NCBI GenBank assembly: GCA_963377175.1
Contig: CAUJNA010001439.1
Location: forward strand, 1 to 64,000
Direction: 5' to 3'
Origin: Effrenium voratum
Lineage: Eukaryota; Sar; Dinophyceae; Suessiales; Symbiodiniaceae
DNA: 64,000 nucleotides
This document shows, one piece after another, positions 37,156 to 47,296 of this stretch. How positions within the stretch are numbered: position 1 is the stretch's first letter; the number at the start of each line of letters is the position of its first letter. Both the position numbers and the translations under genes were made by a program. The notes below the pieces were generated by a model. That model was not told the DNA's origin, made no database searches, and was given only the letters and a program-made list of their open reading frames with translations.

Positions 37156-37762
37156 CGAAAACGGGCGAATTTGGAGGCTTAGGCATCCCACTTGCAGTCC
37201 GACACGGAAAAACGAACTCTTCGGACTCGACCGTTTTGAGCGCTTTTTGCACCAAAAACGGAGCCGGACGGAGCGGTGACTTCACTGGTGACAAGCTCGG
37301 CGGGCTGACGGACCACCTCGGCGGGCTGACGGCCTCGGCGGGCTGCCGGACTCCGAGCAGGTCCTCGGCGGGCTGTCGGACCGCGGAAAACCCTGCGGAG
37401 AACGAGTTCCCGGAACTGGGGCCGCTTTTGCGCACTTTTGCGACCAAAAAGCGAGCGGTGACAAAGAAAAGACGAACGGTGACAAGCTCAGCGGCTGGAA
37501 TTCGCAGGCTTTTCGGGGCAGAAAACGGAATTCGGAGCATGGCGGACGTCTGGAGCCGGTTTTCGGCGGAAAACGAGCGAATTTGGAGGCTCAGGCACCA
37601 CTTTTGACGTCTGACACGAAAAAACGAACTTTTCGGAGTTGGCCGTTTTGAGCGCTTTTTGCACCAAAAACGGAGCGGTGACGAAGCGGTGTCATCGCTG
37701 GTGACGAGTTCAGCTGGTTGGAAATTTGGCTGTTTTGGCGGGTTTTTTGGCAAAAAAACCAA
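37150..37762. repeat. Duplicated 110-bp segment and CTCGGCGGGCTG repeats
   Basis: The segment containing GCGAATTTGGAGGCT and TTTTGAGCGCTTTTTGCACC at 37,150-37,262 recurs at 37,563-37,675. Between them are five copies of CTCGGCGGGCTG and several GGTGACAAGC/GGTGACGAAG words. The minus-strand open frame that runs through here into the fibre is not fibre sequence, so the fibre N-terminus was cut at about 37,155. Confidence 0.75.
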
Positions 37763-38600
37763 AATTAATAGGTCCCTATAAGCAGCCTTTCCTTACTACT
37801 CGGGACATCGCGGTCTAGGTTTTGTGAAGGCTGTCTCTTTTATTGAGCAAATCAGCTACATGCTGGCTTGTTGAACGCACCAAGGCAAGCAGGCGGTCGA
37901 AAATTGAGACGTTGGGCGAACCAGTACTTAAAAACAAATCCTGTTAGGCGCAGACCATTACTTGAAAAAAATCCGAAACCCCTCCAGACCCGTTGGGCGG
38001 ACCAGTGTCAAACCGAAACAAGGTAGCCCCCACCCCACACCCCCCGAGGTCCTTGCTATACGCGCTACACGCTCTTACAAGGCAACCCACTGAACCTCCA
38101 TAGTCCCCGGCTCCTTGCTACTGTGTGGCTCTTACACGCCAACCCACCGGAAGCGAGCCTGGTAGCCTTGCGTCCAGCGCTTCTCCGAGAGAAGGTCCGC
38201 CTCCCCGCTATCCGCGTGTCCTGACAAAGGAAAAAAACACCCAAAAAGGGGGAGAAACGCCTGCGGCCAGAAGGGACGACCGTTTCCCTGGCGAACCCTC
38301 CCAGCCGCTCCACGCGGCGCCCCAGCTCCCTCCAGACCCTGACAGACAAGAAAAAACCCTTGACCGTCCTCCTGCCCACCACACCGCCCTCCTGACAGAA
38401 GAAAAAAAAGGCCTTGATCTGCTTGCCAAGAACCCTTGGCCGTCCTCCCAGCCAGCCCACGCGCCGTCCCGGCCACCAGGCCGTGCCCCCTCCTGACCGG
38501 AGAAAAAAGACCTGAGAAAAAACAGGCCCACGATTCGTTCTGGCAGAAACAAAGGGAACAAAAAAGGAGCCACTTGCGACAAAAACCACGCCTCTCCACC
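37763..38600. other. Relics of the CTTGCTATAT and TTGGGCGAACC arrays
   Basis: Diverged fragments of arrays known from 1,046-2,600 are seen at 37,912-38,120 (GTTGGGCGAACCAGTACTT; TCCTTGCTATACGCGCTAC). From 38,160 to 38,600 the plus strand has CCCTGACAGACAAGAAAAAA-type words, giving open but repetitive minus frames that I do not accept as genes. Confidence 0.55.
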
Positions 38601-38604
38601 TCCA

Positions 38605-38765
38605 CCCAACCCAGACATGGCGCAGGCTTGAAGTGTCGCCCGACGCCAAGGTGCTGTTGCCGCTGTTGCTCAGGTGGCGTAGCGTAAGTGCCGTATCCTC
38701 CACGACCAGGTTTCCGCCTCGCCCTGCTCGCGCAGCCTTGCCGCACTTCGACTTCCACGTGTAAC
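38605..38765 (-). pseudogene. Possible fibre-like fragment
   Basis: A short minus-strand frame reads YTWKSKCGKAARAGRGGNLV then VEDTALTLRHLSNSGNSTLA and SGDTSSLRH. The Gly/Ser/Thr/Leu pattern recalls the beta repeat of the fibre gene, and it lies on the same strand between the detached fibre N-terminus and the main part. Too short to be sure. Confidence 0.2.
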
Positions 38766-38859
38766 TCGGCACCGGGCGAAGACCCGCCCACTAGCTCTGC
38801 GCACATTAAGCTGCGATAGCGTCTCTCATCGACTTATCAACATGATGATCAAACTCTGC

Positions 38860-39865
38860 GGTCCTCCAGCTTGGGGACTTTCTGCCGTCCGCGGCCTCCG
38901 TAATCTGCTTGCCATTTTTTTTTACGGGGTCAGTTGTTTTTGTTCGGCCGCGCCGCGCGCATTCTCCAGGCATCTGTGTGGGCTGGAGCTTGTTTCGCAC
39001 GGTTTCGATTTATTTTTTTCCCAGGCCGTAAGTGCAAGTTACGGCTTGGGAGAATAGCTTGTTTCGCACGGTTTTTGCGTGGTTTTTGGCATGGCATGAT
39101 TTTGCTTGATTTTGACATAACATGATTTTGCGTGATTTTCGCGTGGTTTTTTTTGCACGGTGTTCCGTGCGGAACGATGTTTTGTTGCTCGGGACGCTTC
39201 TCGCCTGCTGGGGAGAATCGTGGGCTCAAATTTCAATGTCTCTTGGCATTTTTAAAGAGCAAGATCATCGCGAGTTTGTCGGACCGGACTTTTTTCTCTG
39301 CGGGATAAAAAAAACATCGCAACCATAAAGCTTGCGCTCGGACATTCAAAGCAATGCCAAGGGCGGAAAAATGTTCATCGGGGAGGACTTCCATCAGGGC
39401 GCGCTGGTGTGCAAGGTTGACGCCCGGCAACTTCCAGGACGATGGAGCCAAGACGGTCGGATTGTGCTTGCAAGCAGCTGTGGACGGGTGGAGCAGGGCG
39501 TCCGCTGACGACGCGCCCTCGACTTGAGGAGGGCGACTCCATGCGCGGCGCCTTGCTCCCAGCAGGGCCCCGTAGCCGCTCCGCTTGCTTATTTTCTCAG
39601 AGCCTGCAAACTGTCGTTGCACTCGCAACCAAAGAAGTGTTTCATGCTTTGTTCATGACACTCAGCCAATCGTAATGATGAACCACCCATGTGTTTGAAA
39701 CGCTTTCTCGAATAGCGACCGCTGAACGGCTGCCGGGTTGCCCTTAACTCGGCTTGAAAGCACTGCGGGGCCGACTTAGAGGACTGGATTTGCAAAGGTG
39801 CTCTTGAAGCCAGAAAGTTTCAGGCAAGCAGTAGAGATGAGAAGCGCCAGGAGGAACTGGGTATG
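38860..39865. repeat. Inverted relics of the ATGCAAAATC array; otherwise no gene seen
   Basis: GGCATGATTTTGCTTGATTT, CATGATTTTGCGTGATTTTC and TTTTGCACGG at 39,070-39,165 are the reverse complement of the array words at 1,600-2,110. A small hairpin CCGTAAGTGCAAGTTACGG lies at 39,026-39,044. From 39,170 to 39,865 I see no convincing gene. Confidence 0.55.
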
Positions 39866-40082
39866 GAGTGGAGCAGTGGCTTTGTGCGCTGGACAATAAG
39901 TTCGGTGAGGAGTTTGCTTACATTCGGGCAAACCACAATACGGTGGAAGCTCGGTGCAGAGACAAGGGGTTGGAGCCAACAGTTCTTCATGAAAGGGGAA
40001 GATCAAGCATTTGGCTATTCAATGCATCGTATCCGGCATTCAGCAACATCTTCGTTGGGTGTGGCAGGAAAGGTCAGTCATT

Positions 40083-40798
40083 GCGAGATGGGATGCATCG
40101 CACACGAAGTGGCAGAATCCTTTGTCAGCCGCATTTGGTCCTGATTCAAACAAGAAGGGTGTTGCCGACATGGAGATTGATCGTGTCTGAGTACAAAGGA
40201 GGAAGGAAAAGCGACAAAGGCAAAAGAAACAAAGGCGGCAAGAGCAAAGGGAAAGGAAAAGGAAAGGATGGAAAAGGCCACGAAGAAAAAGGAAAGGCGG
40301 CGACAACAACAATTGTTTGCATTGCGGCAAGCCAGGACACTGGCGACGAGATTGCTGGCAGCTTCAACGTGACCAGCAACAGGGCATCAGGCGTGCAGAA
40401 CAGCAGATTGATGGTGAGCAGAATGACCAACCGGTGCAGCCAACAGCATAGCAACAGCAACGAGTTGTCTTCAACCAGGCAGACACCCGTGCCATCTTTG
40501 TCGTCTGCAACCACGTATCGGACTGTTCGCCAGGTTTCCAATGTTGTTCAACATCATTGGATGACGGTTTGGAACAGTACGATTTGACGATTTTCTCCAT
40601 GGAAGAAACAGATGATGAGGCGAATGTTCACATGGTTGAACAGTTTTCTTGCATGATGGCTCAGATCATGAAGATGCTCATGAAGACCACAGTTTGGTTC
40701 ATTTGTATGAAACAGCATTTGAACAACTGGCAGAATGTAGCAAAAGCAGCGGCGTTGTCATGGACAACACACATGTTTTCATGGACGGCAACTGCAAT
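40083..40798 (+). pseudogene. Copia-type Gag remnant with CCHC zinc knuckle
   Basis: One frame reads FGPDSNKKGVADMEIDRV, a TGA, a long Lys/Arg/Gln-rich stretch, then CLHCGKPGHWRRDCWQL, a perfect CX2CX4HX4C knuckle, followed after one more stop by an acidic stretch with FSMEETDDEANVHMVEQ. Two internal stops make it a relic. The CCHC-plus-basic arrangement is typical of Ty1/copia Gag, which coats element RNA. It ends at about 40,798, exactly where the minus-strand fibre N-terminus begins, so it probably belongs to the material inserted in that gene. Sequence from 39,868 may be its upstream part in other frames. Confidence 0.65.
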
Positions 40799-41109
40799 CA
40801 TTTGCTTAGCGAGTTCATCTGCGCGGCCACCTGCCCGTCCGTGGTTGCCAGGGCTGCTGCCGTGGCCAGAGGCGCGATGGCCGGCGCCAGTGCGCTGCTG
40901 TCCAGCTTCGAGGCCAGCTCTGCGGTGACCCGGTCGTCCAGGGACTGGATGGCTGCTGCGTTGTTGTCGGAGGCTGCCGTGTTCACGGCCAGGTCTGCCA
41001 CTTGAGCGTAGGGCGTCAGAGCGAGGGCCAGCTGCCCTGCGGTGACGTGCGTGCCGTCCGTTACCTCTCCGTTGTCCAGGACGTCGCCGGTAACAGCTCT
41101 TTCAAACAT
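40798..41109 (-). pseudogene. Detached N-terminus of the fibre-like protein
   Basis: About 100 residues starting MFERAVTGDVLDNGEVTDGT, then HVTAGQLALALTPYAQVADL and DRVTAELASKLDSSALAPAI. The Ala/Leu/Ser/Asp helical style with KLDSSALA is that of the first part of the fibre at 37,155 (TGKADASALAALL), and the strand is the same. It looks like a true start and ends abruptly at the Copia relic. Whether it is the start of the same gene, separated by 3.6 kb of insertions, or of another copy cannot be settled from this sequence. Confidence 0.55.
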
Positions 41110-41299
41110 GTTTCCTTAGGAGTGGCGCGAAGTCGGCCCTGGAAGAGGCTTCGGAAAACTCTCAAGGTCTGCCGGCTTCCTGCCTCTTTGCGCTTCCCTG
41201 GATCCAGGAAGAGAGGGCGGTGGGACAAGTTTCCGCAAGTACGTGTCACCCCGTGACACAGTCCGTGGGTGGCCTTGAAAGCGCAAGCAACACCTGTGC

Positions 41300-41582
41300 T
41301 TTTCACGACCTGAAAGCGAGGCCGGCTGGGCGGCTTTGGTTTTGGAGCGAGGCCAGCTGGGCGGGTTCGGTCTTGGAGCGAGGCCGGCTGCGCGGCTTCG
41401 GTCGGCAAGCGAGGCGGCTTCGGTTTTGGAGCGAGGCCGGCTTCGGTTTTGGAGCGAGGCCGCCGGCTGGGCGGCTTCGGTTTTGGAGCGAGGCCAGCTG
41501 GGCGGCTTCGGTTTTGGAGCGAGGCCGGCTGGGCGGCTTGGGTTTTGGAGCGAGGCCGGCTGTGCGGCTTCGGGCGGGAAGC
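41300..41582. repeat. 31-bp minisatellite GAGGCCGGCTGGGCGGCTTC
   Basis: About nine copies of a 31-bp unit (GAGGCCGGCTGGGCGGCTTC followed by GGTTTTGGAGC), some shortened. Open frames on both strands follow the repeat and are not genes. Confidence 0.85.
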
Positions 41583-41639
41583 TCAATCCTGAAGTCCGGA
41601 GCAGGTGTCGTATTTCCGATACGTGATCCGGACTGGGAA

Positions 41640-41944
41640 AAAGACGGCCCCTAGACATGCGCAATTTGCTGCCAGGTTGCATTTCAAGCAAGGTCAAGTT
41701 TGCCAAAGGAAACCCCTTTTCCCTTTTTTTGGGACCCCTTTTTTTGGGACTTTTGTTTTTTTCCATTTTTTGGGTTTTTTCTTAGCCTTGCAAAGGTTGG
41801 CTTGCTTGAAATGCAACCTGGAGGCAAATTGCAAGCATATCTAGGGGTCGTTATGTTGGTCGTTTCCTGGACGGACGAGTGTCAGGAGCCTACCAGGTGG
41901 AATAGAATCCGTTTGGGAAACTCCCTCTAAAGAGAGAGAGAGGT
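41640..41944. mobile_element. Foldback element 4, left outer arm missing
   Basis: Starts within the arm at CCCCTAGACATGCGCAATTT, has both inner arms (GGTTGCATTTCAAGCAAGGT and CTTGAAATGCAACCTGGAGG) around a T/C core, then an internally deleted right outer arm (TTATGTTGGTCGTTTCCTGG) and the tip CCCTCTAAAGAGAGAG. It belongs to a subfamily with CGTCCAGGAAACGACC shared with 42,452-42,905. Confidence 0.8.
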
Positions 41945-42089
41945 GCCTGTACGTGTGTGCCATGCTCGAGGCATGGCAACTGCAGCAATGCAGGGGGCTT
42001 GTGCCGAAAAGCGATTTTTGTTTTCAACTGTAGTGGATGTGCTTGGCAAGGGCTGATGCCCAGCACAATTGCAAGGCATTAGGGCTGCT

Positions 42090-42265
42090 TGAAGCTGGAA
42101 CCAACGGCTCCGCTGCGGCCTCCGCTCCGGCTCAGCGAAGGCGGAGCGCAGGCGGAACGGAGGCGCAGCGGAGGCGGAGCGGAGGCGAGTGGAGCGCAGA
42201 CGCCGCCAGAGGCGGGACAGCGGAGGCGGAGCGGAGGTGCGGCCGAAAAACAGGGCGGGGGGTTG
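42090..42265. repeat. GGCGGAGCGGAGGC short tandem repeats
   Basis: Degenerate GCGGAGGC/GGAGCG words. A G-run and CCCCCC stretch follows to 42,450. No gene seen. Confidence 0.7.
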
Positions 42266-42451
42266 AAGGGGGCGGCAGCCCCCCCCACAAGAAGGGGGCT
42301 GGAACCAGCTCGCACGTGTTGGAGCTTCTTTGAAGTAGTTGCTGCGCCCCCAGCGCGGACAGGTCGGAGCAGGATTGCTAAAAATATGAGCGGGGAAGTT
42401 GGGGAGCGGCAGCCCCCCCCGCAAAGTTTGCAACTAGTTCGGACTGGGTGG

Positions 42452-42905
42452 CTCTCTCTTTAGAGGGAGTTTCCCAAACGGATTCTATTCCACTTGGTAG
42501 GCTCCTGACACTCGTCCGTCCAGGAAACGACCTCGTCCTGCGAAGGATTCGAAATATAAAACGCTGCGTGCAGGCGTGTGGCTGCAACATAACGACCCCT
42601 AGATATGCTTGCAATTTGCCTCCAGGTTGCATTTCAAGCAAGCCAACCTTTGCAGGGCTGAGAGAAAAAAAACAAAAAAGGGGTCCTAAAAACAAGGGGT
42701 CCCGAAAAACAGGGAAAAGGGGTTTCCTTTGGCAAAGCTTGACCTTGCTTGAAATGCAACCTGGAGGCAAATTGCGGCGCATATCTAGGGGTCGTTATGT
42801 TGCAGCCACACGCCTGCACGCAGCGTTTTAGATTTCGAATCCTTCGCACACTCTTCCGTCCAGGAAACGACCTCGTCCTGCGAAGGATTCGAAATCTAAA
42901 AGCAT
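42452..42905. mobile_element. Foldback element 5, right end rearranged
   Basis: Left tip CTCTCTCTTTAGAGGG and a full left arm; inner arms GCCTCCAGGTTGCATTTCAA and its inverse; the core is inverted relative to element 1. The right arm runs to GGATTCGAATC... CTTCGCACAC, then switches back to left-arm sequence (CGTCCAGGAAACGACCTCGT) and ends in ATTCGAAATCTAAAA. This indicates a template switch or inversion at the right end. Confidence 0.8.
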
Positions 42906-43194
42906 TGGAGGGGGTGATGAAATTTCCCGGATAGCCAAGTCCGGATGGGGGTACTGAACCAAACATGGCAAATGGGGCGTTTGGTGCACCGCAGCAAATT
43001 GAGCAGATTATTTTTGGCGAAGCCAGGCGTAGCATTTTGGTGACGCTGCTGGCCTGGCCGCTTCCACAAGCACACGCGGCTTTGCGTGTTGCGTGACCAA
43101 ACGAATTAAGGAATTTCCCGCACCAGCCTGTTTGAGTATGCCACGCTTAGATGGTTGGTTCATCAAGGCTCTGCAGTTGACTTTGTTATGGACA

Positions 43195-43410
43195 GCAAGT
43201 AAAGCAAACTCATGTTGCCGGCACCTTGGCGCGATGGCAAGCCATCCTGTTTCTTGGTTGGCATTGCAGACATGGGCAGAAAGGTTTGTGTTTGCTTCCT
43301 TGCAAATTCGAGCTGCCAGCACCTCGCATGGCGCGATGGCAAGCCTGACCGGCCCACGCGTGTGGCGGGCCGCCAGCGCCTCGCATGGCGCGATGGCGAG
43401 CCATTGAATG
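43195..43410. repeat. GGCGCGATGGCAAGCC repeat
   Basis: Three to four copies of a unit with GCGCGATGGCAAGCC or GCGCGATGGCGAGCC and CACCTCGCATGG. No gene is accepted between 42,906 and 43,440. Confidence 0.7.
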
Positions 43411-43439
43411 CAGTGAGCCCGCGGATGCGGGACGCTGTG

Positions 43440-43466
43440 GATCATCATCATCATCATCATCATCAA
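43440..43466. repeat. (ATC)n microsatellite
   Basis: GATCATC followed by seven more ATC units. From 43,467 to 44,500 nothing recognisable is seen apart from short open frames. Confidence 0.9.
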
Positions 43467-44504
43467 AGTGGGAGTATCATAACAGGTTCCGCCTGGGATG
43501 CAAAAGACATGAGTTGAGCACGCTTGTTGATTCCTCTGCATCCCAGAGCCTGCACCTGAGAGCAACGCATAGGAAAAATGAAGCTGCGCGCTTGTCTGTC
43601 GCTTCTGTATGCTTCTGTGTTCCTGACATGTCCTTTATAGGCTTGAAGCAGTGAACTGGTTTCTACCGTGCATCGTTTCTTGGCAGGGTTTGAAAAGAAA
43701 GAAAAGGGAACCAACCATTTAATAGGGGTCCCCTAGACACACCCACATGTTCCTACCAGTAGAGGGTTGCTATTGCATTCCTTTCTCTGTTTTGTTCGCC
43801 TGGCTACCGAGCAAGTGCTTCCTCGTTTCTCATGAAGGACGCGCTTTCCGCGTCTTCAGTTGCATCCCATGTGTATGAGGAACCTTCATGAATGCGATGC
43901 TTTTGGTGCGTTTGAATGAGTTGCCAAACCAAGCTGAACTAAAGCCGATGCTGCTGCATTCTGTGGAAGGGTGAGTTTGGTTTGAGGAGTGTTATGGCGG
44001 TTTCATGCAGGCTTTCAGCGCATCAAACTCACCATGGAGTTGAGTTCCTGATTGTGTTTGGACAAATTCTTTTGGGGCATGTGGCAACATACATTTATAG
44101 GCAAAGCTATGCAAGTTGCCAAGTGAGCAATCTAGTCAAATGTATGTTGGACAAATCTTGCAGGCAATCGATGTAGGCGCGCCGCTACAAGCCGCGTCCA
44201 TGGCTTTTGACTCAGCAACCACCTTGCCTGGCACAAGCATGAGGCAGGCTGCTTTGCTTTCAGATGCGCAACATCAAAGTTTTGTCTTTCAGAAGACACA
44301 GTGCCACAGCAAATTGCAATTATGACTGGGTGTTTTCACTTCACCAGTACGGTTTTTAGAGTCCTTGAGGAAAGGTCCATAGCGTGTTGTCAGGCCGCTT
44401 GCGGACTTTGGGGATGCCTTTGGCAGTTCCTTTGATGTGCGGCGCCTGGGGGGAGGAATCGCAAGATGGATGGGGTTCACAAGAAGGGAAGCCCTTTTGG
44501 GGTT

Positions 44505-44585
44505 GGTTTAAGGGGAACCCAGAAGGAAACAGCTCAGTTTGGAGGTCCCCGTATTTTAAGACACACCCATATGAACGTAGCTGTC
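44505..44585. repeat. Small dispersed repeat AAGGGGAACCCAGAAGGAAAC
   Basis: This word with GTTTGGAGGTCCC and AAGACACACCCATATG has diverged relatives at 55,985-56,060 (AAAAGGGCGACCACAAGGAAAC, AGACATATCCATTGG) and, in part, at 49,125-49,165 and 43,720-43,755. It is probably an old MITE. Confidence 0.5.
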
Positions 44586-44624
44586 CCTGCTCGCTCGCGG
44601 ATTGTCCAGAAGCTTTCCCGGGAA

Positions 44625-44800
44625 TCGCGCCAAGGCAAGCCAGAGCCGGCTGCCAGGCTGGTTTCGCCTGTCGTTTGCCAGTTGTTGGGCCTAGGGTTGT
44701 GGTGTTTGGTGTGACTTGTGTGGAGTGAGAAGGCCGCTAAGCAGCGTGGCCACAGTGCCAGGAACAGCGCCCCTCTTCGACGGGAGGGAGGCTGGGGTGG
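44625..44800. repeat. Dispersed 180-bp repeat, copy 1
   Basis: Begins GGCAAGCCAGAGCCGGCTGC, CAGGCTGGTTTCGCCTG, then GGGTTGTGGTGTTTGGTGTG and CGCCCCTCTTCGACGGG, GGGAGGCTGGGGTGGC. It matches 46,345-46,500 and 47,120-47,296. Confidence 0.85.
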
Positions 44801-44981
44801 CAGGTGGTGGGACGTCTTTGGAGTGTCGGGGTGACATGTTTGTGTGCTGGCCGGGTTCTTAGCAGATCTGATATGCACCAGGGCGGGTTGTACTAAGGGG
44901 TTCTCTCGGATGTTCAGGCCATTTTGATTCAAGCGCTCAAGCTCTTTGTCTTTATTAACTATTAGTTGCACCCTGGTTCTG

Positions 44982-45778
44982 ATGCCTCCTAAGAAGCGCC
45001 CAGCTATTGGAGATGGCGTGCGAACATGTGGTGTATACCTGATCCACGACAACGGTGGCCGGCCCTTCAGGGTCTCAGTGCAGCATGGTGAAAAGGCCCA
45101 GGTGCAAGTCTTCAAGGCGATCTATGATGACGATGATGACGATGATGACGATGAGGAGGTGTGGGCAAACTATGCAGAAGTTGCCTGCGCCTCCTTTGAT
45201 GCGGAGAGGGTCTTTGTCGGGGAGAGCCCAAAGCATGGCGCTGGCTTTGATGGAAACTCCATGTTGCTGCACTTGGGGGGCTTGAAGTATGTCTTTGTTG
45301 GAGAGAAAGTGTTCTCCTTTACAGCAAAGTCACCCATTACCAAGTATTTATCCCCGGTTGGCAACAGTGACGTCCCTTACCCTTGGGCCGTGGACGAAGA
45401 AGGTTTCCGATATTTGATGATCTCCTCTGTCATTCTGAGTGGCAAGCTTTTCGAGAACAGCGACGCAGACCCTTACGATCTTTTCTTTGATCGGTCCCTC
45501 ATCACTGCAGACCTCTGTCTCCAAAGCCGCCTTTCCACTCAGAGTTCCAAGGCATCACTCAATTCTGGATCGGCGAAAACCAGTACACCTTGAGATATGT
45601 GCCGCACCCTGAAGAAGACTTCGACCGGCTGGCAGGCAGGGGGGAGTTTTCTTTGGTGAAAGGTGGTGCCAAGATCAAGGCCTCGAAGGCCGATTACGTG
45701 AAGCTGATGCAGGACTTTGCTGAGTGTGCCGGCTTTGAAACTCTCCACAGCGAGACGTTGGTTGAGCGCAACATTTGA
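44982..45778 (+). pseudogene. Protein resembling a family of large DNA viruses, one frameshift
   Basis: Start ATG 44,982 (MPPKKRPAIGDGVRTCGVYL); an upstream in-frame ATG at 44,946 is less likely. Then VQVFKAIYDDDDDDDDDEEV, FDGNSMLLHLGGLKYVFVGE, VFSFTAKSPITKYLSPVGNS followed by DVPYPWAVDEEGFRYLM, and DADPYDLFFD. Near 45,520 the coding signal shifts by one base to FHSEFQGITQFWIGENQYTL and RYVPHPEEDFDRL, and ends VERNI at 45,778. The sequence FDGNS...YVFVG...SPVGNxDVPYP is, from memory, characteristic of an uncharacterised family in phycodnaviruses, mimivirus relatives and some algae. Restored length is about 260 residues. No intron is seen, unlike the probable host exons further along, which fits acquisition from a virus. 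Confidence 0.6.
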
Positions 45779-46340
45779 CCGCGCGGTGGGCTTCATTGAT
45801 GAACAGCAAAGTGGCACCTTTGCAGGTATTTGTGCACCTGTTCTCCAACGCATGCAGTTGTGCCTTCCATTCGTATACAAGCAAATTCTCGAATCCAGCC
45901 CGGAATGGAGGAATTCGGTGCTCGAGCGAGGTACTCCAAGAATCTCTTTCATTATATACCCATTTCGGAATCTGGCTTTCGGTGCCAGAGCCAAGTTGGA
46001 GCGGAAACTTTGTGAAGCTTGGAACCCGAGCCAATCGGGAATCTCACCATCACTCTGAAAGCTAGAGGAACGTCTCCGAAAATGGTTGCACATGATGTCC
46101 CGCCAAAATGATGTCCGCCAAAGGGACCCTAAAGAAATCACCTTCGACTACTGGTGGACCATTTGGAAGTGGGTGCCAGTTCTCCTGTCGGACCGCAGGT
46201 TCGGGCCGGCTGGAACTAAGATAGAAACTCTGAGATAGGTTTCGATGTTCGAAGAGGGAGAGAACGAGCAGGATCGCAGAACTCAAAGTTGCGCGTGATT
46301 CCATTCCCCGGGAAGCCAATCCCGGGGAGTGATCTCTCTC
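45779..46340. other. No gene seen; short inverted motif repeated
   Basis: Contains CATTTCGGAATCTGGCTTTC and GGTGCCAGAGCCAA at about 45,960, which recur with changes at 46,787 (ATTTCGGGATCTGGCCTTTG, GTGCCAGATCCAA). Both carry a TCTGGC/GCCAGA inverted repeat. No protein-like frame was accepted. Confidence 0.5.
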
Positions 46341-46344
46341 GTTT

Positions 46345-46500
46345 TGCGGCAAGGCAAGCCAGAGCCGGCTGCCAGGCTGGTTTCGCCTGTCGTTTGCCAG
46401 TCGTTCGCTAGGGCCTGCGGTTATGGTGTTTGGTGAGTGAGAAGGCCACATTGCCAGGAACGGCGCCCCTCTTCGACGGGCGGGAGGCTGGGGTGGCGTC
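46345..46500. repeat. Dispersed 180-bp repeat, copy 2
   Basis: Same unit as 44,625-44,800 with a shorter middle (GTCGTTCGCTAGGGCC). From 46,500 to 47,110 no gene is accepted. Confidence 0.85.
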
Positions 46501-47119
46501 TGTGGGGTCGTGACATGTTTGTGGGCTGACCGGGTTTTTAGGCACCACTCTTTGTGTACTGAGCTTGGTATAATCTTGACTGATCCGACCTAACTTTGCG
46601 ACTTCTTGAGATGGCCGCGACTTAGCACCTCCGGGAGGGGAGCTGGTTTTTTGTGTTTGACCATTCCGAACGAGGTATGGTTGACCATTCATTCCCCCCG
46701 TGCATGGAGCATAAGCTCTTTGGTGTAGGTTAAATCTTTGGATTTTTCCAGGACATGGTTTCTGAGGGGCTTCTACTTGAATGCCATATTTCGGGATCTG
46801 GCCTTTGGTGCCAGATCCAAGGAATGAGCCAATCGGGAACCTCGCTCTTGCAAACTGTGCTAATGAAATGACTAAAGTATGTTGTAGTTTTTGTCTTAAA
46901 CAGAGGAACCTTTCGAGGTGTCTGGCTTGGAACAACATAGAAACTCGTCCGAGATACCTGGAGGCTTCTAAAGGGCAGGTGGGTGTTCACAGGAGAGAAT
47001 CGAGCATCGTAGAAGCTTTCTCAGAGCAAAACCTGCGCGTCCCGTTGCCATTCCCTCGAAAACGAAACCGGCACGGCCACGTGAAGTTTTGAGCAGGGGT
47101 GGTGTGATCTCTCTCGTTT

Positions 47120-47296
47120 TGCGGCAAGGCAAGCCAGAGCCGGCTGCCAGGCTGGTTTCGCCTGACTGCTTTTGCCGGTTCGCTAGGGTCTAGGGTTGTG
47201 GTGTTTGGTGTGACTTGTGTGGAGTGAGAAGGCCGGAAAGTGTCATCGCCAGGAACGGCGCCCCTCTTCGACGGGCGGGAGGCTGGGGTGGCTGAG
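47120..47296. repeat. Dispersed 180-bp repeat, copy 3
   Basis: Closest to copy 1, including GTGACTTGTGTGGAGTGAGA; preceded by GATCTCTCTCGTTTTGCGGC, also present before copy 2. Confidence 0.85.

Noticed and set aside
36681..37607. 308-codon plus-strand frame
   Set aside because: Antisense of the fibre helical region and of the adjacent repeats.
38065..38806. Minus-strand frames of 224-235 codons
   Set aside because: Repetitive sequence relics; only a segment of about 50 codons at 38,605-38,765 looks protein-like and is listed at low confidence.
45075..45285. Trinucleotide GAT/GAC run as a microsatellite feature
   Set aside because: It is in frame within the virus-type gene and encodes the Asp run; described there.
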